64,000 bases of DNA, from positions 124,001 through 188,000 of the forward strand of contig NZ_JAUCBP010000012.1 in NCBI RefSeq assembly GCF_030362855.1. The letters are read 5' to 3'. Source of the DNA: Neoalteromonas arenosi (GTDB lineage Bacteria > Pseudomonadota > Gammaproteobacteria > Enterobacterales > Alteromonadaceae). Positions 8,633 through 18,253 of the stretch are shown one piece after another. The notes beneath the pieces are model-generated. The model searched no databases. It saw only the letters and a list, made by a program, of their open reading frames with translations, and was not told where the DNA came from. A program made the translations under genes and the position numbers. Numbering within the stretch: the stretch's first letter is position 1; each line of letters begins with the position of its first letter.

Positions 8633-9247
8633 ATGGCTTTGCCTCGTTTTTTAATTGCACTAGTACTTGCGAGCTTTGTTACCTTTGGGTTGTTTACCCT
8701 TATGCAAGTACTTATTGCCAGTGGTGATATGACACTATCAGAGCCACCTGAAGGCAATGTGTTGGACTTTGTGCGTGTGAAGCAAGAGGAAGTGGTCGAG
8801 CAAAAAGACCGCAAACCGCGCAAGCCGCCCAAGCCACAGGAAGAGCCGCCACAGATGGAGCAGCCACAGATGGATAATTCATCACCGGATGGCGAAGGGA
8901 GCGGTATGGATTTCGCTGCCGACGTTGGTAATGATGTGGCCTTAGATGGCGGCCTAGCGCTTGAGTCAGGCGATGGTGAGTATTTGCCAATTGTTAAAGT
9001 GGCAGCGGTTTATCCGCGTCGTGCACTGCAGCGGGGTATTGAAGGCTTTGTAATCGTTGAGTTTACGGTTACTAAGCAAGGGTCAGTTCGCGATCCAATC
9101 GTGGTCGAAGCTAATCCACAAGGTATATTCGAGCAAGCGGCTATTGATGCAGCCTTGAAGTTTAAATACAAACCTCGTGTTGTTAACGGCGAACCGACAG
9201 AAGTAGCCGGTGTGCAAAACCGCATAACCTTTAAGATTGATGGGTAA
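8633..9247 (+). CDS. tonB: TonB energy transducer, TonB2 type
   Basis: A 204-residue TonB protein. An N-terminal membrane anchor (residues 4-26) is followed by a Pro/Lys-Glu-rich spacer (KPRKPPKPQEEPPQMEQ, about residues 61-78) shorter than that of E. coli TonB, as is usual for TonB2. The C-terminal domain contains YPRRALQRGIEGFVIVEFTV, and KYKPRVVNGEP lies near its end, both typical of the TonB_C fold that contacts the receptor TonB box. It would connect the inner-membrane channel to TonB-dependent receptors such as the one at the left edge of the window. Confidence 0.93.
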   Translation: MALPRFLIALVLASFVTFGLFTLMQVLIASGDMTLSEPPEGNVLDFVRVKQEEVVEQKDRKPRKPPKPQEEPPQMEQPQMDNSSPDGEGSGMDFAADVGNDVALDGGLALESGDGEYLPIVKVAAVYPRRALQRGIEGFVIVEFTVTKQGSVRDPIVVEANPQGIFEQAAIDAALKFKYKPRVVNGEPTEVAGVQNRITFKIDG

Positions 9248-9248
9248 G

Positions 9249-10556
9249 ATGATGCGTATTAGTCAATTTATCTCTCGATTGTCAGCTGTGTGCGTTGTGC
9301 TCAGTGCCTGCACGCTGTTGCCTATGGCTCCTGTTCACGCGCAAGACGTGGCAGCCAGTGAAAAGAAAACCCGTAAGACGCCAGCGTTGCGTTCAAGAGT
9401 GTACGACCAGTTAGCGCGAGCGCAAGCCATTGCTGATGAAGGCGATAACGCCGGTGCGATAGAAGTGCTGCGCGAGGTCGAAGAAAAGTCGAGCTCGATG
9501 AATAGCTACGAGCTGGCCATGCTGTATAACTTCTTTGGCTTCATTTACTACAACGCCGAAGATTACGACAATGCCATCGCATCGTTTGAAAAAGTGGTCG
9601 AGCAACAGCCCATCCCTGAAACGTTTGAACAAACAACACTGTTCAGCTTGGCGCAGTTGCACTTAATGCGCGGTAATTACGCCAAGAGTATTGAGGCGCT
9701 GGAGCGTTGGGAAAGTCTTAATGTAGGCCCTGTGCCACCGCGTAACTTGGTGATCAAGGCGCAGGCTTACTACCAGAACAAGCAATATGCTGAAGCGGAA
9801 GAGTACATTACAGCCGCTATCGAAGGCCACGAAGCGGAGGGGATGATCCCCGATGAAGGCTGGCTTATTTTACAGCGGGCCGTGTTTTACGAGCTTAAGC
9901 AACCAGAGAAGGTCAAAGATGTATTGATCAAGATGGTTAAGCTATTTGATGAGCCAAAGTATTGGATTCAACTTGCGGGTATGTACGGTGAGTTAGAGCG
10001 CGAAGTTGAGCAGTACGCATTAATGGAAGCGGCCTATCAGCAAGGTTATGTGACCTCAGCATCGGATACCTTTAACCTTGCACAATTGTACTATTTCCAC
10101 GAAGCACCGTACAAGTGTGCGCGATTGATGGAACAAGCGCTGGACTCGGGTGTGCTTGAACGCAATTTACGCAACTTGAAGTTCTTGTCTACTTGTTGGC
10201 AACAAGCGAAAGAAAACGATAAAGCAGTGCCGGTTATGCAAGCGGCGGCAGAATTGTCTGACAATGGCGATTTAGATGCCCAACTTGGTCAGATTTTCTT
10301 AAATCTTGAGCGCTGGGATGACGCCATTGCAGCAACGCAAACTGCGCTTGAGAAAGGCGAATTGTCTAATCAAGGCACAGCTCACCTGATATTGGGGATG
10401 GCATACTACAACAAGCGTCGTTATGTCGATGCGTTAAATGAGCTAGCGAAAGCCGAAGAGCACAACAACAGTCGGGCTATGGCGCAACAATGGCGTCGTT
10501 TTGTTGAAGGTGAAAAGCAAACCTATGAGCGCAATCAGGCTGAATTATCAGGTTAG
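9249..10556 (+). CDS. Exported tetratricopeptide-repeat protein of the TonB2 operon
   Basis: A 435-residue exported protein and the last gene of the TonB2 operon. After a signal peptide (cleavage near VHAQ-D) it is almost all helix hairpins of TPR type, for example residues 60-110 (MLYNFFGFIYYNAEDYDNAI) and near the C terminus (LILGMAYYNKRRYVDALNEL). TPR proteins close the TonB2 operons of Vibrio and relatives and are thought to help the complex. 'LSAC' in the signal region could be a lipobox, but the following Ala-rich cleavage site fits signal peptidase I better. Starts at 9240, 9249 and 9252 are all possible; 9249 follows GGGTAAG directly. Confidence 0.82.
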   Translation: MMRISQFISRLSAVCVVLSACTLLPMAPVHAQDVAASEKKTRKTPALRSRVYDQLARAQAIADEGDNAGAIEVLREVEEKSSSMNSYELAMLYNFFGFIYYNAEDYDNAIASFEKVVEQQPIPETFEQTTLFSLAQLHLMRGNYAKSIEALERWESLNVGPVPPRNLVIKAQAYYQNKQYAEAEEYITAAIEGHEAEGMIPDEGWLILQRAVFYELKQPEKVKDVLIKMVKLFDEPKYWIQLAGMYGELEREVEQYALMEAAYQQGYVTSASDTFNLAQLYYFHEAPYKCARLMEQALDSGVLERNLRNLKFLSTCWQQAKENDKAVPVMQAAAELSDNGDLDAQLGQIFLNLERWDDAIAATQTALEKGELSNQGTAHLILGMAYYNKRRYVDALNELAKAEEHNNSRAMAQQWRRFVEGEKQTYERNQAELSG

Positions 10557-10582
10557 TCGGTAAAATTCGACAATTGATTGAA

Positions 10583-10609
10583 AAAACGTCGCAATTGCGG
10601 CGTTTTTTT
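10583..10609 (+). terminator. Terminator of the TonB2 operon
   Basis: A 10-bp stem (AAAACGTCGC with GCGGCGTTTT, one G-U pair), loop AATT, followed by seven T, starts 27 bases after the TPR gene stop. Confidence 0.92.
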
Positions 10610-10652
10610 GTATATTAGCCCCTCTAACTACAATAAATACCTGGACGTAACC

Positions 10653-12872
10653 ATGTTATCGCGAAAATTTTCCACGCTGTTGGCGGCAACTGCTGTTTCT
10701 ACAGCATTAATTGGGTGTTCACCCGCTAACCAAACCGACACAACTGCAGGAGAGCCAGTGGCAACAGAATACACGCGCATGCAAGCGCTAACTGCACCGG
10801 CTCCAACTGTTGAAGCAAGAGAGGCATCTATTACGCATCACGGCATTACTGTCGAAGATCCGTACCAATGGTTGCGCGATAGCAGCTATCCTGATACCGA
10901 TGATCCTGATGTCATTGGTTATCTCGAAGAAGAAAATGCTTACTATCAAGCATTCCTTGAACCACATAGGGGCTTGGTTGATAAGTTGTTTGAAGAATTT
11001 AAAGGTCGTGTTGATGAAAACGACACTTCAGTACCCTTTGTTCGCAATGGTTACGAATACCGCTGGGAATTTAAACCCGGCAACGATTATCGCACGCGGA
11101 TTCGCAAAAACCTTGAGACGGGCGAAGAATCAGTATTTCTTGATGAGCAAGCGCTATCACAAGGGCACGACTATTTTGTTCTCGGTGGTTGGGATATATC
11201 ACCTGATAACAATTTAATAGTCTATATCGTCGATACCAGTGGTGATGAGCGTTACACCGGTGTGGTTAAAGACTTAACCACAGGGGAAATTTTACCCATC
11301 GATATTCAAAATGCATCACGCGGTATTAGTTTTACCCCCGATGGTACTGGCATTATCTACTCGAAGTTAAATGATGAGCGCTGGCAAACAGAGTCCATCA
11401 ACTTACGCACATTGGCACCGGCCGACGGCGAAGAAGTTGATCGCATTATTTTTGCTGAAGACGACACCCAATACTTCTTGGGCTTTGCCATCACGTCTGA
11501 TAAAAAATGGTTGGTTAAATACTCTAATCGCAGCGGTAACACCGAGATTTCAGTGTTACCAAGCGATAACCTAGCGGCAGAGCCTGTGGTATTGGTGAGT
11601 AAGGCTGACAATGCAAGTGCGCGAATCGACGCTGCCAACGACGCTATCTTTATGACGATTAATGACCAACACGTTAATTCGCGGATGGTGAAGATCCCTG
11701 CTGCTGAGTTTGGCCCTCATATGGCTGATAAGTCGACGTGGCAAACCATTATTGAAGGCAGCGATGAGCAATACCTTACAGGCTTTAGGACGTTTGCTGA
11801 TCACATCGCCTTGCAATCGTCGGTTAACGGTTTGGAGAAAATCCGCATTCTTGATTTTGATGCTAATGTGCTAGATGAATTGACCTTCCCTGAGTCAGTT
11901 TATCAGGCTTCGATCGGGTTTAATGCCGAGTATTCGCAAGATTACCTGCGGGTAAATTACGAGTCTATGATCACACCTGATACTGTGTTTGATTATCACC
12001 TTGCAAGCAAAGAGTTTGAAACGCGCAAAGTGCGTAAAATCCCATCTGGTTATAACTCTGACGATTACCGCACTGAACGTTTAATGGCCCCAGCACGCGA
12101 TGGTGCGATGATCCCGATCTCTATTGTGTATCACAAATCTTTTGAAAAGAACGGGCAAGCCCCAATGTCTTTGTATGCATATGGCGCTTACGGTGCGGGT
12201 ATGAGTCCTTCGTTCTCGTCTGAGCGCATTAGTTTGCTCGACCGCGGCTTCTCGTTTGCGATTGCTCACGTACGCGGTGGTGATGAAATGGGCTATCAGT
12301 GGTACCTCGACGGCAAGCTGAAAAAGCGTATGAATGCCTTTAACGACTTTGTCGATGTTGCTAACTATTTAATTGACGAGCAGTATGTCAGTGCTGGCAA
12401 TATATCGATTTCTGGTCGTAGCGCCGGTGGCAAAATGATGGGAGCTATGACGATTCAAGCTCCTGAACTATGGCGTTCAGTTATCCTCGGCGTGCCTTTT
12501 GTTGATGTACTCAACACTATGCTTGATGCAAGCCTGCCGCTAACGCCACCTGAGTGGCAAGAGTGGGGTAACCCAATCGAAAGCAAAGAAGACTTTGAAT
12601 TGCTGTTGTCTTATTCGCCCTATGACAACATAACTGCTCGCGAGTATCCGCCGATGATGGTTACGGGTGGATTAAACGATCCGCGCGTAACGTATTGGGA
12701 GCCTGCCAAGTGGACTGCGCGTATGCGTAATACTAAAACAGACAACAACCTGTTGGTTATGCGCATGAATATGGGGGCTGGCCACTTCGCAAATAGCGGT
12801 CGTTATGGTCGCTTAGCGGATCGCGCCGAAGAGTATGCATTCCAATTGTTAGCTCACGGCATCACAGAATAA
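10653..12872 (+). CDS. Oligopeptidase B-like S9 family peptidase, predicted lipoprotein
   Basis: A 739-residue prolyl oligopeptidase family serine peptidase. The N terminus carries a lipoprotein signal with lipobox LIGC, so it is probably anchored in the envelope, unlike cytoplasmic PtrB of E. coli. Residues 45-120 start the non-catalytic part (DPYQWLRDSS motif), followed by a beta-propeller and the alpha/beta-hydrolase domain. The catalytic triad is visible: Ser in SGRSAGGKMM, Asp in GGLNDPRV and His in GAGHF. The YWEPAKW and GVPFVDVLNTMLD segments are typical of oligopeptidase B, which cuts after Lys/Arg in short peptides. The start at 10653 gives the lipoprotein signal; an upstream in-frame start would cross the terminator. 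Confidence 0.9.
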   Translation: MLSRKFSTLLAATAVSTALIGCSPANQTDTTAGEPVATEYTRMQALTAPAPTVEAREASITHHGITVEDPYQWLRDSSYPDTDDPDVIGYLEEENAYYQAFLEPHRGLVDKLFEEFKGRVDENDTSVPFVRNGYEYRWEFKPGNDYRTRIRKNLETGEESVFLDEQALSQGHDYFVLGGWDISPDNNLIVYIVDTSGDERYTGVVKDLTTGEILPIDIQNASRGISFTPDGTGIIYSKLNDERWQTESINLRTLAPADGEEVDRIIFAEDDTQYFLGFAITSDKKWLVKYSNRSGNTEISVLPSDNLAAEPVVLVSKADNASARIDAANDAIFMTINDQHVNSRMVKIPAAEFGPHMADKSTWQTIIEGSDEQYLTGFRTFADHIALQSSVNGLEKIRILDFDANVLDELTFPESVYQASIGFNAEYSQDYLRVNYESMITPDTVFDYHLASKEFETRKVRKIPSGYNSDDYRTERLMAPARDGAMIPISIVYHKSFEKNGQAPMSLYAYGAYGAGMSPSFSSERISLLDRGFSFAIAHVRGGDEMGYQWYLDGKLKKRMNAFNDFVDVANYLIDEQYVSAGNISISGRSAGGKMMGAMTIQAPELWRSVILGVPFVDVLNTMLDASLPLTPPEWQEWGNPIESKEDFELLLSYSPYDNITAREYPPMMVTGGLNDPRVTYWEPAKWTARMRNTKTDNNLLVMRMNMGAGHFANSGRYGRLADRAEEYAFQLLAHGITE

Positions 12873-12881
12873 GTCTGGTTG

Positions 12882-14099
12882 ATGACTATAAAGCGCGCAC
12901 TGAAAGTCAGTTTTATTGCACTGGCATTAGCATTGATTATCGGTGCGTGGTTTTATTCTTCGAACATCATAAGACTGTATACTGCGATCACTTTGTACGA
13001 TGAAGACAAGATTGCTGACAACTTCATCAGTATGCCTCAAGCGTTTAACGCAACTACTTTACAGCCGAGTTCTAAGCCTTACCGTTTTCCCCAAGCCCAC
13101 GCGCCATTTGACGATGAATTAGCGTTTGCGGTTGATGACAGCCAAGAAACTATCAGTACGTTTTTGCGTGCGTCGCGAACCACCAGTTTACTAGTTTTAC
13201 ACGACGGCAAAATCGTCTATGAGTACTACGGAGAAACCGGTGCAAAAAATCAGCCGCATATTTCGTTTTCAGTGGCTAAGTCATTTGTTTCTGCGCTTAT
13301 CGGTATTGCCGTTGAACAAGGCTTGATAGCGGATTTGGAGCAGCCGATTACCGATTACGTACCAGAGCTAATCGGCACCGGCTATGATGCTGTGCCCATT
13401 AAAGATATCCTGCAGATGTCTTCAGGTGTGCATTTTAACGAAGACTATGCAGATTTTAATTCCGATATTAATCGCTTTTCGAGAGCGATAGCTTTTGGAA
13501 CCTCCTTGGACGATTTTAGCGCTTCATTAAAATCGACTCGCGCGCCTGGCGAATATCATAAGTATGTCAGCATCGACACCCAAGTGTTAGGTATGTTGCT
13601 GGTTAGAGTAACAAATATGAGTTTAACTGAATATGCGCAAATCCACTTGTGGGAGCCTTTAGGCATGCAAGACACTGCCTATTGGTTGTCTGATGATCAG
13701 GGTATGGAGCTTGCGCTGGGTGGCTTAAATATCACGGCTCGCGACTATGCCAAGTTCGGTTGGATGTATGCGAATAAAGGGCGGTTCAATGGTGTGCAAA
13801 TAGTTCCTGAACAATGGGTTACCGCTTCTGTAACTGCGGACGCGCCGCATTTACAACCAGGTGACAACCCGAACTCAAATTCTCGCTACGGCTACGGCTA
13901 TCAGTGGTGGTTGCCCGTAGGGCGGGATGATGAGTTTATGGCCCAAGGGATTTATCATCAGTATATATACATCGACCCTGATGCCGCAGTGGTCATTGTG
14001 AAAACCTCTGCTAACCATGCATATAACGATTATCAGCAGCGCTGGGCCGCACGTCATCTGGCGATGTTCCGCGCGCTTGTCAGTCATTACTCTGATTGA
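12882..14099 (+). CDS. Beta-lactamase-family serine hydrolase
   Basis: A 405-residue serine hydrolase of the class C beta-lactamase/DD-peptidase fold. An N-terminal membrane anchor (about residues 7-24) would place the enzyme in the periplasm. The nucleophile motif S-x-x-K is SVAK at residues 130-133, and the Tyr motif is in GEYHKYVSIDTQVLG. The C-terminal part has the GYGYQWWLP segment common in esterase EstB-like and 6-aminohexanoate-dimer hydrolase-like members. Substrate is unknown; esterase, amidase or peptidase activity are all possible. It lies 9 bases after the oligopeptidase and may be cotranscribed. Its last 13 bases overlap the convergent gene. Confidence 0.85.
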   Translation: MTIKRALKVSFIALALALIIGAWFYSSNIIRLYTAITLYDEDKIADNFISMPQAFNATTLQPSSKPYRFPQAHAPFDDELAFAVDDSQETISTFLRASRTTSLLVLHDGKIVYEYYGETGAKNQPHISFSVAKSFVSALIGIAVEQGLIADLEQPITDYVPELIGTGYDAVPIKDILQMSSGVHFNEDYADFNSDINRFSRAIAFGTSLDDFSASLKSTRAPGEYHKYVSIDTQVLGMLLVRVTNMSLTEYAQIHLWEPLGMQDTAYWLSDDQGMELALGGLNITARDYAKFGWMYANKGRFNGVQIVPEQWVTASVTADAPHLQPGDNPNSNSRYGYGYQWWLPVGRDDEFMAQGIYHQYIYIDPDAAVVIVKTSANHAYNDYQQRWAARHLAMFRALVSHYSD

Positions 14100-14695
14100 T
14101 TATCACCATCTGATGTAGTCATTTTGCTAGCCTTTCCCGCGATACCACACAAGGCTTTAATCCGATTGACGACTCGCGAGCGACTGTTAAATGCGGTTTG
14201 CACGTGGATCCGGTCTTCCGCAGGGAAAACGCCATTGCGCAAAAGCTGAGTGTCGTCCTCATTCAACATCGTTTCATCAAGTAGCACTGAAACAGCCATC
14301 GTGTTTGGATACAGCATGCGCTTTTCGACCTGCTTCACCATACTGATGGGTATTTTGAAAAATTCAGATTTCATCGGATCGAATATCACGTATAGATAGT
14401 CTTCATCAGTAATGATCGTTGGCCAGCCTATTCTTAGTCTGCCGCTGACAAGTAGCGACAGTATCGCCACACCAAATAGTCCCGTGACTATATATTTTAC
14501 GGTATCGGATACATTGGGGTGACTTAGCACGACAAAGTAAATAACTGCTGCAAACAAACCACCGAATCCTGCAATGGCTAACTGCACTGCGCGGCCAGAC
14601 GTGCCACAGATGAGCTCCATTGCGCTGATCTCGTCAGGGCTAAATGTGGAAATTGTTAAGTGTTCGGGCGTGTCAGTAGGCATTATATTTTGCAT
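14087..14695 (-). CDS. Hypothetical membrane protein with two transmembrane segments
   Basis: A 202-residue protein that I do not recognise. Two hydrophobic helices (about residues 36-56 and 67-84) form a hairpin, followed by a cytoplasmic beta-rich part (WPTIITDEDYLYVIFDPMKSEF onward) that resembles a bacterial PH-like domain. The tail is polar. This architecture is common in small 'PH domain' or photosystem-like hypothetical proteins, but the match is weak. No good Shine-Dalgarno site is seen; an alternative start is Met5 at 14683. It overlaps the end of the serine hydrolase gene by 13 bases. Confidence 0.65.
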   Translation of the reverse strand: MQNIMPTDTPEHLTISTFSPDEISAMELICGTSGRAVQLAIAGFGGLFAAVIYFVVLSHPNVSDTVKYIVTGLFGVAILSLLVSGRLRIGWPTIITDEDYLYVIFDPMKSEFFKIPISMVKQVEKRMLYPNTMAVSVLLDETMLNEDDTQLLRNGVFPAEDRIHVQTAFNSRSRVVNRIKALCGIAGKASKMTTSDGDNQSE

Positions 14696-14737
14696 TTATC
14701 GAAGTGCTTAATTGATGCGCCGTATTCTATGCCATGC

Positions 14738-14780
14738 AAAGTTAACATCACAGTGCTTAGGCACTGTGATGCTTAACTTT
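14738..14780 (-). terminator. Long hairpin downstream of fadD
   Basis: An almost perfect inverted repeat (AAAGTTAACATCACAGTGC with GCACTGTGATGCTTAACTTT, one bulged G, loop TTAG) starts 23 bases after the fadD stop on the minus strand. The T run is short, so it may end transcription weakly or protect the 3' end of the mRNA. Confidence 0.65.
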
Positions 14781-14803
14781 TGCTCATAGGTGTGGGAATC
14801 GCG

Positions 14804-16375
14804 CTACTTTCTAAGCTCGCGGCGCAGGATTTTACCCACGGTTGATTTGGGTAATTCGTCAATAATGTGAACTTCTTTAGGGACCTTGTAGGCGGTTAGC
14901 TGCTCACGACAATGCGCAATAATGGCATCAATTTCTACCGGTTTTGCAACCGTTACATAGGCACATACGCGCTCACCGGTCTTGTCATCATTAGCACCAA
15001 CGACTGCTGCCTCGACAATATCTGGATGCGCTGTAAGAACATTCTCAACTTCATTGGGATATACGTTAAAACCCGACACAATAATCATGTCTTTTAGGCG
15101 GTCGACGATCTTGATCGCACCGTCGGGCATGCGCACGCCAATATCACCGGTTTTAAAATACCCATTATCAGTCATGACTTCGGCAGTTGCATCTTCGCGC
15201 TGCCAATAGCCCAACATAACTTGCGGACCTTTGGCGGCAATCTGACCCTCTTGGCCGTCCGGAACGGGTTGATCATTACTGTCTAAAATCTGGATGTCGG
15301 TACCAACCAATGGCTTACCGATGGTGCCAATTTGCTCTTCGCCAGGTTGGTTAAATGTCAGTACTGGTGCAGTTTCCGACAGGCCGTATCCTTCGGTAAT
15401 ACTGCAACCTGTCGTCGCCTTCCAAATGTCGACTGCTGCAGAGGTTAATGCGGTGCCTCCTGACAAGGTTAATTTAAGTTCAGAGAAATCCAGGGCTTTA
15501 AAATCAGGGTGCTGGCCAAGGCCCACAAATAAGGTATTGATACCGCAAAAGGTCGTGAATTTATATGGCTTAATTGCACCGATAAATGCGTCCGGGTCAC
15601 GCGGATTAGGGATTAAAATGGTTAAACAACCTTTGGCAAAAAACGTCATCATGCATACAGTAAATGCATAGATGTGATACAGCGGTAAAGGGCACACCAC
15701 TATCTCTTTTAACTCTCTAAAACGATCGCCTAAACGATCGAGGGTTTGCACACTATTACTCAATACATTGCCGTGTGACAGCGCAGCGCCTTTCGACAGC
15801 CCCGTAGTGCCACCGGTGTATTGCAGCATGCACAATGTGTCCATGGTAACCGCTGGGCGACTAAAGTCTGGTAGATTCGCGCCTGAATTTAATGCATCAG
15901 TAAAGGCGATGTAATCACCGCTTTCAGGCGCAGTGGCGGGGTTAAGTAGTTCTGTAGCTGAAGTTACAATAACAGTTTCGATTTGCGTGTCAGCTTTGAT
16001 TTTTTCTAAATTGGGTAATAAGTCAGCTAGAATAATGATGGCTTTAGCACCCGAATCGCTGAATTGATGTTGCATTTCCCGCGGTGTATACAGCGGGTTG
16101 GTATTAACGACCACGAGGCCTGCGCGAAGTGCCGCGTAAACCGCAATTGGGTTTTGCAGTAGGTTGGGTAATTGAATCGCAATGCGATCGCCAGGGGCTA
16201 ACTTAGCTTCATGTTGCAAATAGCGAGCGAGTTGCGCAGAGCGCTGCTCAATGTCGCTGTACGACATGGTTTGACCTAAAGCCGTATACGCAGGAGCATC
16301 GGTGTATTGTGCAAATACGTGCTCGATGTAATCTGCCAGAGAGTTAACATTCTTAGGGAGTAAATCTTGATACAT
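14804..16375 (-). CDS. fadD: Long-chain acyl-CoA synthetase (FadD-type AMP-dependent ligase)
   Basis: A 523-residue member of the acyl-adenylate-forming family that would activate fatty acids to acyl-CoA for beta-oxidation. The P-loop-like motif YTGGTTGLSKGA is at about residues 187-198, the GYGLSETAP motif sits in the middle, and the hinge and C-terminal motifs YFKTGDIG and DRLKDMIIVSGFNVYPNEVE are complete. A Lys near the C terminus (KSTVGKILRREL) is the catalytic one. Overall it follows E. coli FadD but is about 40 residues shorter. Other medium/long-chain ligases remain possible because chain-length preference cannot be read here. Confidence 0.88.
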   Translation of the reverse strand: MYQDLLPKNVNSLADYIEHVFAQYTDAPAYTALGQTMSYSDIEQRSAQLARYLQHEAKLAPGDRIAIQLPNLLQNPIAVYAALRAGLVVVNTNPLYTPREMQHQFSDSGAKAIIILADLLPNLEKIKADTQIETVIVTSATELLNPATAPESGDYIAFTDALNSGANLPDFSRPAVTMDTLCMLQYTGGTTGLSKGAALSHGNVLSNSVQTLDRLGDRFRELKEIVVCPLPLYHIYAFTVCMMTFFAKGCLTILIPNPRDPDAFIGAIKPYKFTTFCGINTLFVGLGQHPDFKALDFSELKLTLSGGTALTSAAVDIWKATTGCSITEGYGLSETAPVLTFNQPGEEQIGTIGKPLVGTDIQILDSNDQPVPDGQEGQIAAKGPQVMLGYWQREDATAEVMTDNGYFKTGDIGVRMPDGAIKIVDRLKDMIIVSGFNVYPNEVENVLTAHPDIVEAAVVGANDDKTGERVCAYVTVAKPVEIDAIIAHCREQLTAYKVPKEVHIIDELPKSTVGKILRRELRK

Positions 16376-16596
16376 AAATTAGCGCCAATAAGTGAAAGAT
16401 TTAATGATTTCAGCATATACGCAATCTGTTAACAATTCGATTACATTTATATTTATCTATTATTCTCCATGCTTGTAATCGCTTGAGATTAAATTCAGCT
16501 CTACAAGTGAAATCGGCTTCCAAGATGGGTTTATGCCTACTAGCGATAAACTCAATGGCGAAAAAAATGTCATTTGAAGGTAGTGGTATGACGAAC

Positions 16597-16615
16597 TATT
16601 ATCAAAGTGATAATA
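16597..16615 (+). repeat. Inverted repeat at the ribosome-binding site of the diguanylate cyclase gene
   Basis: A perfect 8-bp inverted repeat (TATTATCA, AAG, TGATAATA) ends where the AAGGGA ribosome-binding site begins. It lies at the end of the 254-base gap 16376-16629, which otherwise holds a possible 33-codon leader reading frame (16525-16626) and no other feature I can support. Confidence 0.45.
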
Positions 16616-16629
16616 AGGGAATGTAAAAG

Positions 16630-18225
16630 ATGTTTCGCCGGTTCTATTTTCCGTTTGTGCTATTCCACGTTGTTGCGTTTTTATTCTCGGCAACTCTTGC
16701 GGTATACACCTATTCAACCCTGAAAGGGAAAGACGCATTACAGGTCGAACGAGCGCTTGATCGGAAATTAGGTCAATTGCTAGACGAAATATCTAACGAA
16801 CTGCAAAATCAGGTTGATAAATTGCGTTCCATCTCTTCATATGTAGCGTTGACTGATGAAGTTACACCAAGTGGCTTTGATGACTATGCAAAGGAGTTTT
16901 CTCAGGCCGGCGACAGTTGGTTGCTTGTAGAATGGCAACCTATCGTAAAATCAGTGAATAGAACGGAATTTGAAGAGAGCATCAGACAGCGTTACTTGCA
17001 AGATTTTAGATTGTGGGAGCCAGATAGTGATGGTAATCCGATTGCGGCTCAGCACCGTCCTGAACATGTTCCGGTACTTTTTGTTTCAACGCAGACAGAC
17101 GCAAATGATACTAGAGGCTTAGACTTAGCCTGGTCTCAGGAGCGAATGAAATCAAAATACATCGCCAGAGATACGGGTAATGCACAACTCTCTGGTTTTT
17201 TTCCAATTGTTCTTGCCCCTGATACAGAAGCGCTACCCATAGGCTTTGCTATTACGTTACCCGTTTACGCAAATGGAGTCGTACCAAAAACGTTGAGTGC
17301 AAGAAACGCACAAATTAAAGGGTACATTGCAGGGGTCTTTAGTATTGAAGATACTATGCGTCGCTATTTTAATCTGCTGACGCGGCGCGGCGTTGAAATT
17401 TATCTGCAGGACACTGAGCAAAATATAATATGGGTTGATAGCCAAAGTGTCCGTCTGACTTCTTCAGATGTCCCCCGCAGTAGCACTACTGGTGCGATAA
17501 GCGCAATTGGCCAAAAATGGACTATAAGCTTGGTGCCAAGTGAAGATTACTTGACAAGAAATACGTCACTGAATCCCCTGGTGTTTGCCAGCGCTATTAT
17601 TGTGATTTGGATTGTACTGGCACTTTTGGTCACTTGGATTTACAGGATTAACCGTCAGTTGTTTTACGCAAAAGATCGCTTAGAGGATGCGCTACAAAAG
17701 GTTAAGAGCTCTGAAAAACATTATGCAAGACTATCTAAACACGATTCGTTGACAGGATTATTAAATCGACGAGCGTTTTTTGACATTCTTGACAAAGAAA
17801 TTGCGCGTAGCCGACGCTTTAATGACTCTTTGTGTCTCTTAGTCGCCGATTTAGATGATTTTAAAAGAATAAACGACACCTACGGCCATATTACCGGCGA
17901 TCTTGTGCTGAAGCAGTTTGCAGATACGTGTGTGCACTGTTGTCGAGAACAAGATGTCATTTGCCGCTACGGTGGCGAGGAGTTTGCCGTATTAATGCTC
18001 AATACAAGCATCGAAGAAGGTGAAATGATCGCTCGTCGCTTGCTGCAGGAAGTCAACAACCTGCAGACTGAGGTCGTGGGTTCCAAGCATTTGGTCAATG
18101 TAACTTTCAGTGGTGGTTTGACTGTATTGAAGGCTGAAGATGATATGGAGTCGTTAATGGCTCGAGGTGATCATGCGCTGTACGAGTCAAAACACTTAGG
18201 CCGGAACAGGATTACTGTGGAATGA
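16630..18225 (+). CDS. Diguanylate cyclase with periplasmic CHASE domain
   Basis: A 531-residue membrane sensor that makes cyclic di-GMP. Membrane segments at about residues 8-27 and 317-338 frame a periplasmic CHASE domain (for example FVSTQTDANDTRGLDLAWSQERM and LSGFFPIVL). After a short coiled coil comes the GGDEF domain, starting DSLTGLLNRRAFF, with the active-site motif GGEEF at residues 448-452. The product-inhibition I-site R-x-x-D is REQD at 439-442, five residues before it, so feedback inhibition is expected. CHASE domains bind small extracellular ligands; the ligand is unknown. The start has AAGGGA 9 bases upstream. It is transcribed alone. Confidence 0.93.
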   Translation: MFRRFYFPFVLFHVVAFLFSATLAVYTYSTLKGKDALQVERALDRKLGQLLDEISNELQNQVDKLRSISSYVALTDEVTPSGFDDYAKEFSQAGDSWLLVEWQPIVKSVNRTEFEESIRQRYLQDFRLWEPDSDGNPIAAQHRPEHVPVLFVSTQTDANDTRGLDLAWSQERMKSKYIARDTGNAQLSGFFPIVLAPDTEALPIGFAITLPVYANGVVPKTLSARNAQIKGYIAGVFSIEDTMRRYFNLLTRRGVEIYLQDTEQNIIWVDSQSVRLTSSDVPRSSTTGAISAIGQKWTISLVPSEDYLTRNTSLNPLVFASAIIVIWIVLALLVTWIYRINRQLFYAKDRLEDALQKVKSSEKHYARLSKHDSLTGLLNRRAFFDILDKEIARSRRFNDSLCLLVADLDDFKRINDTYGHITGDLVLKQFADTCVHCCREQDVICRYGGEEFAVLMLNTSIEEGEMIARRLLQEVNNLQTEVVGSKHLVNVTFSGGLTVLKAEDDMESLMARGDHALYESKHLGRNRITVE

Positions 18226-18253
18226 ATGTAAAACGCGATTGAGGTGCACAGTA

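Noticed and set aside
9285-9340. Lipobox in the TPR protein of the TonB2 operon
   Set aside because: LSAC occurs in the signal region, but the run of hydrophobic residues continues to a better signal peptidase I site, so I do not call it a lipoprotein.
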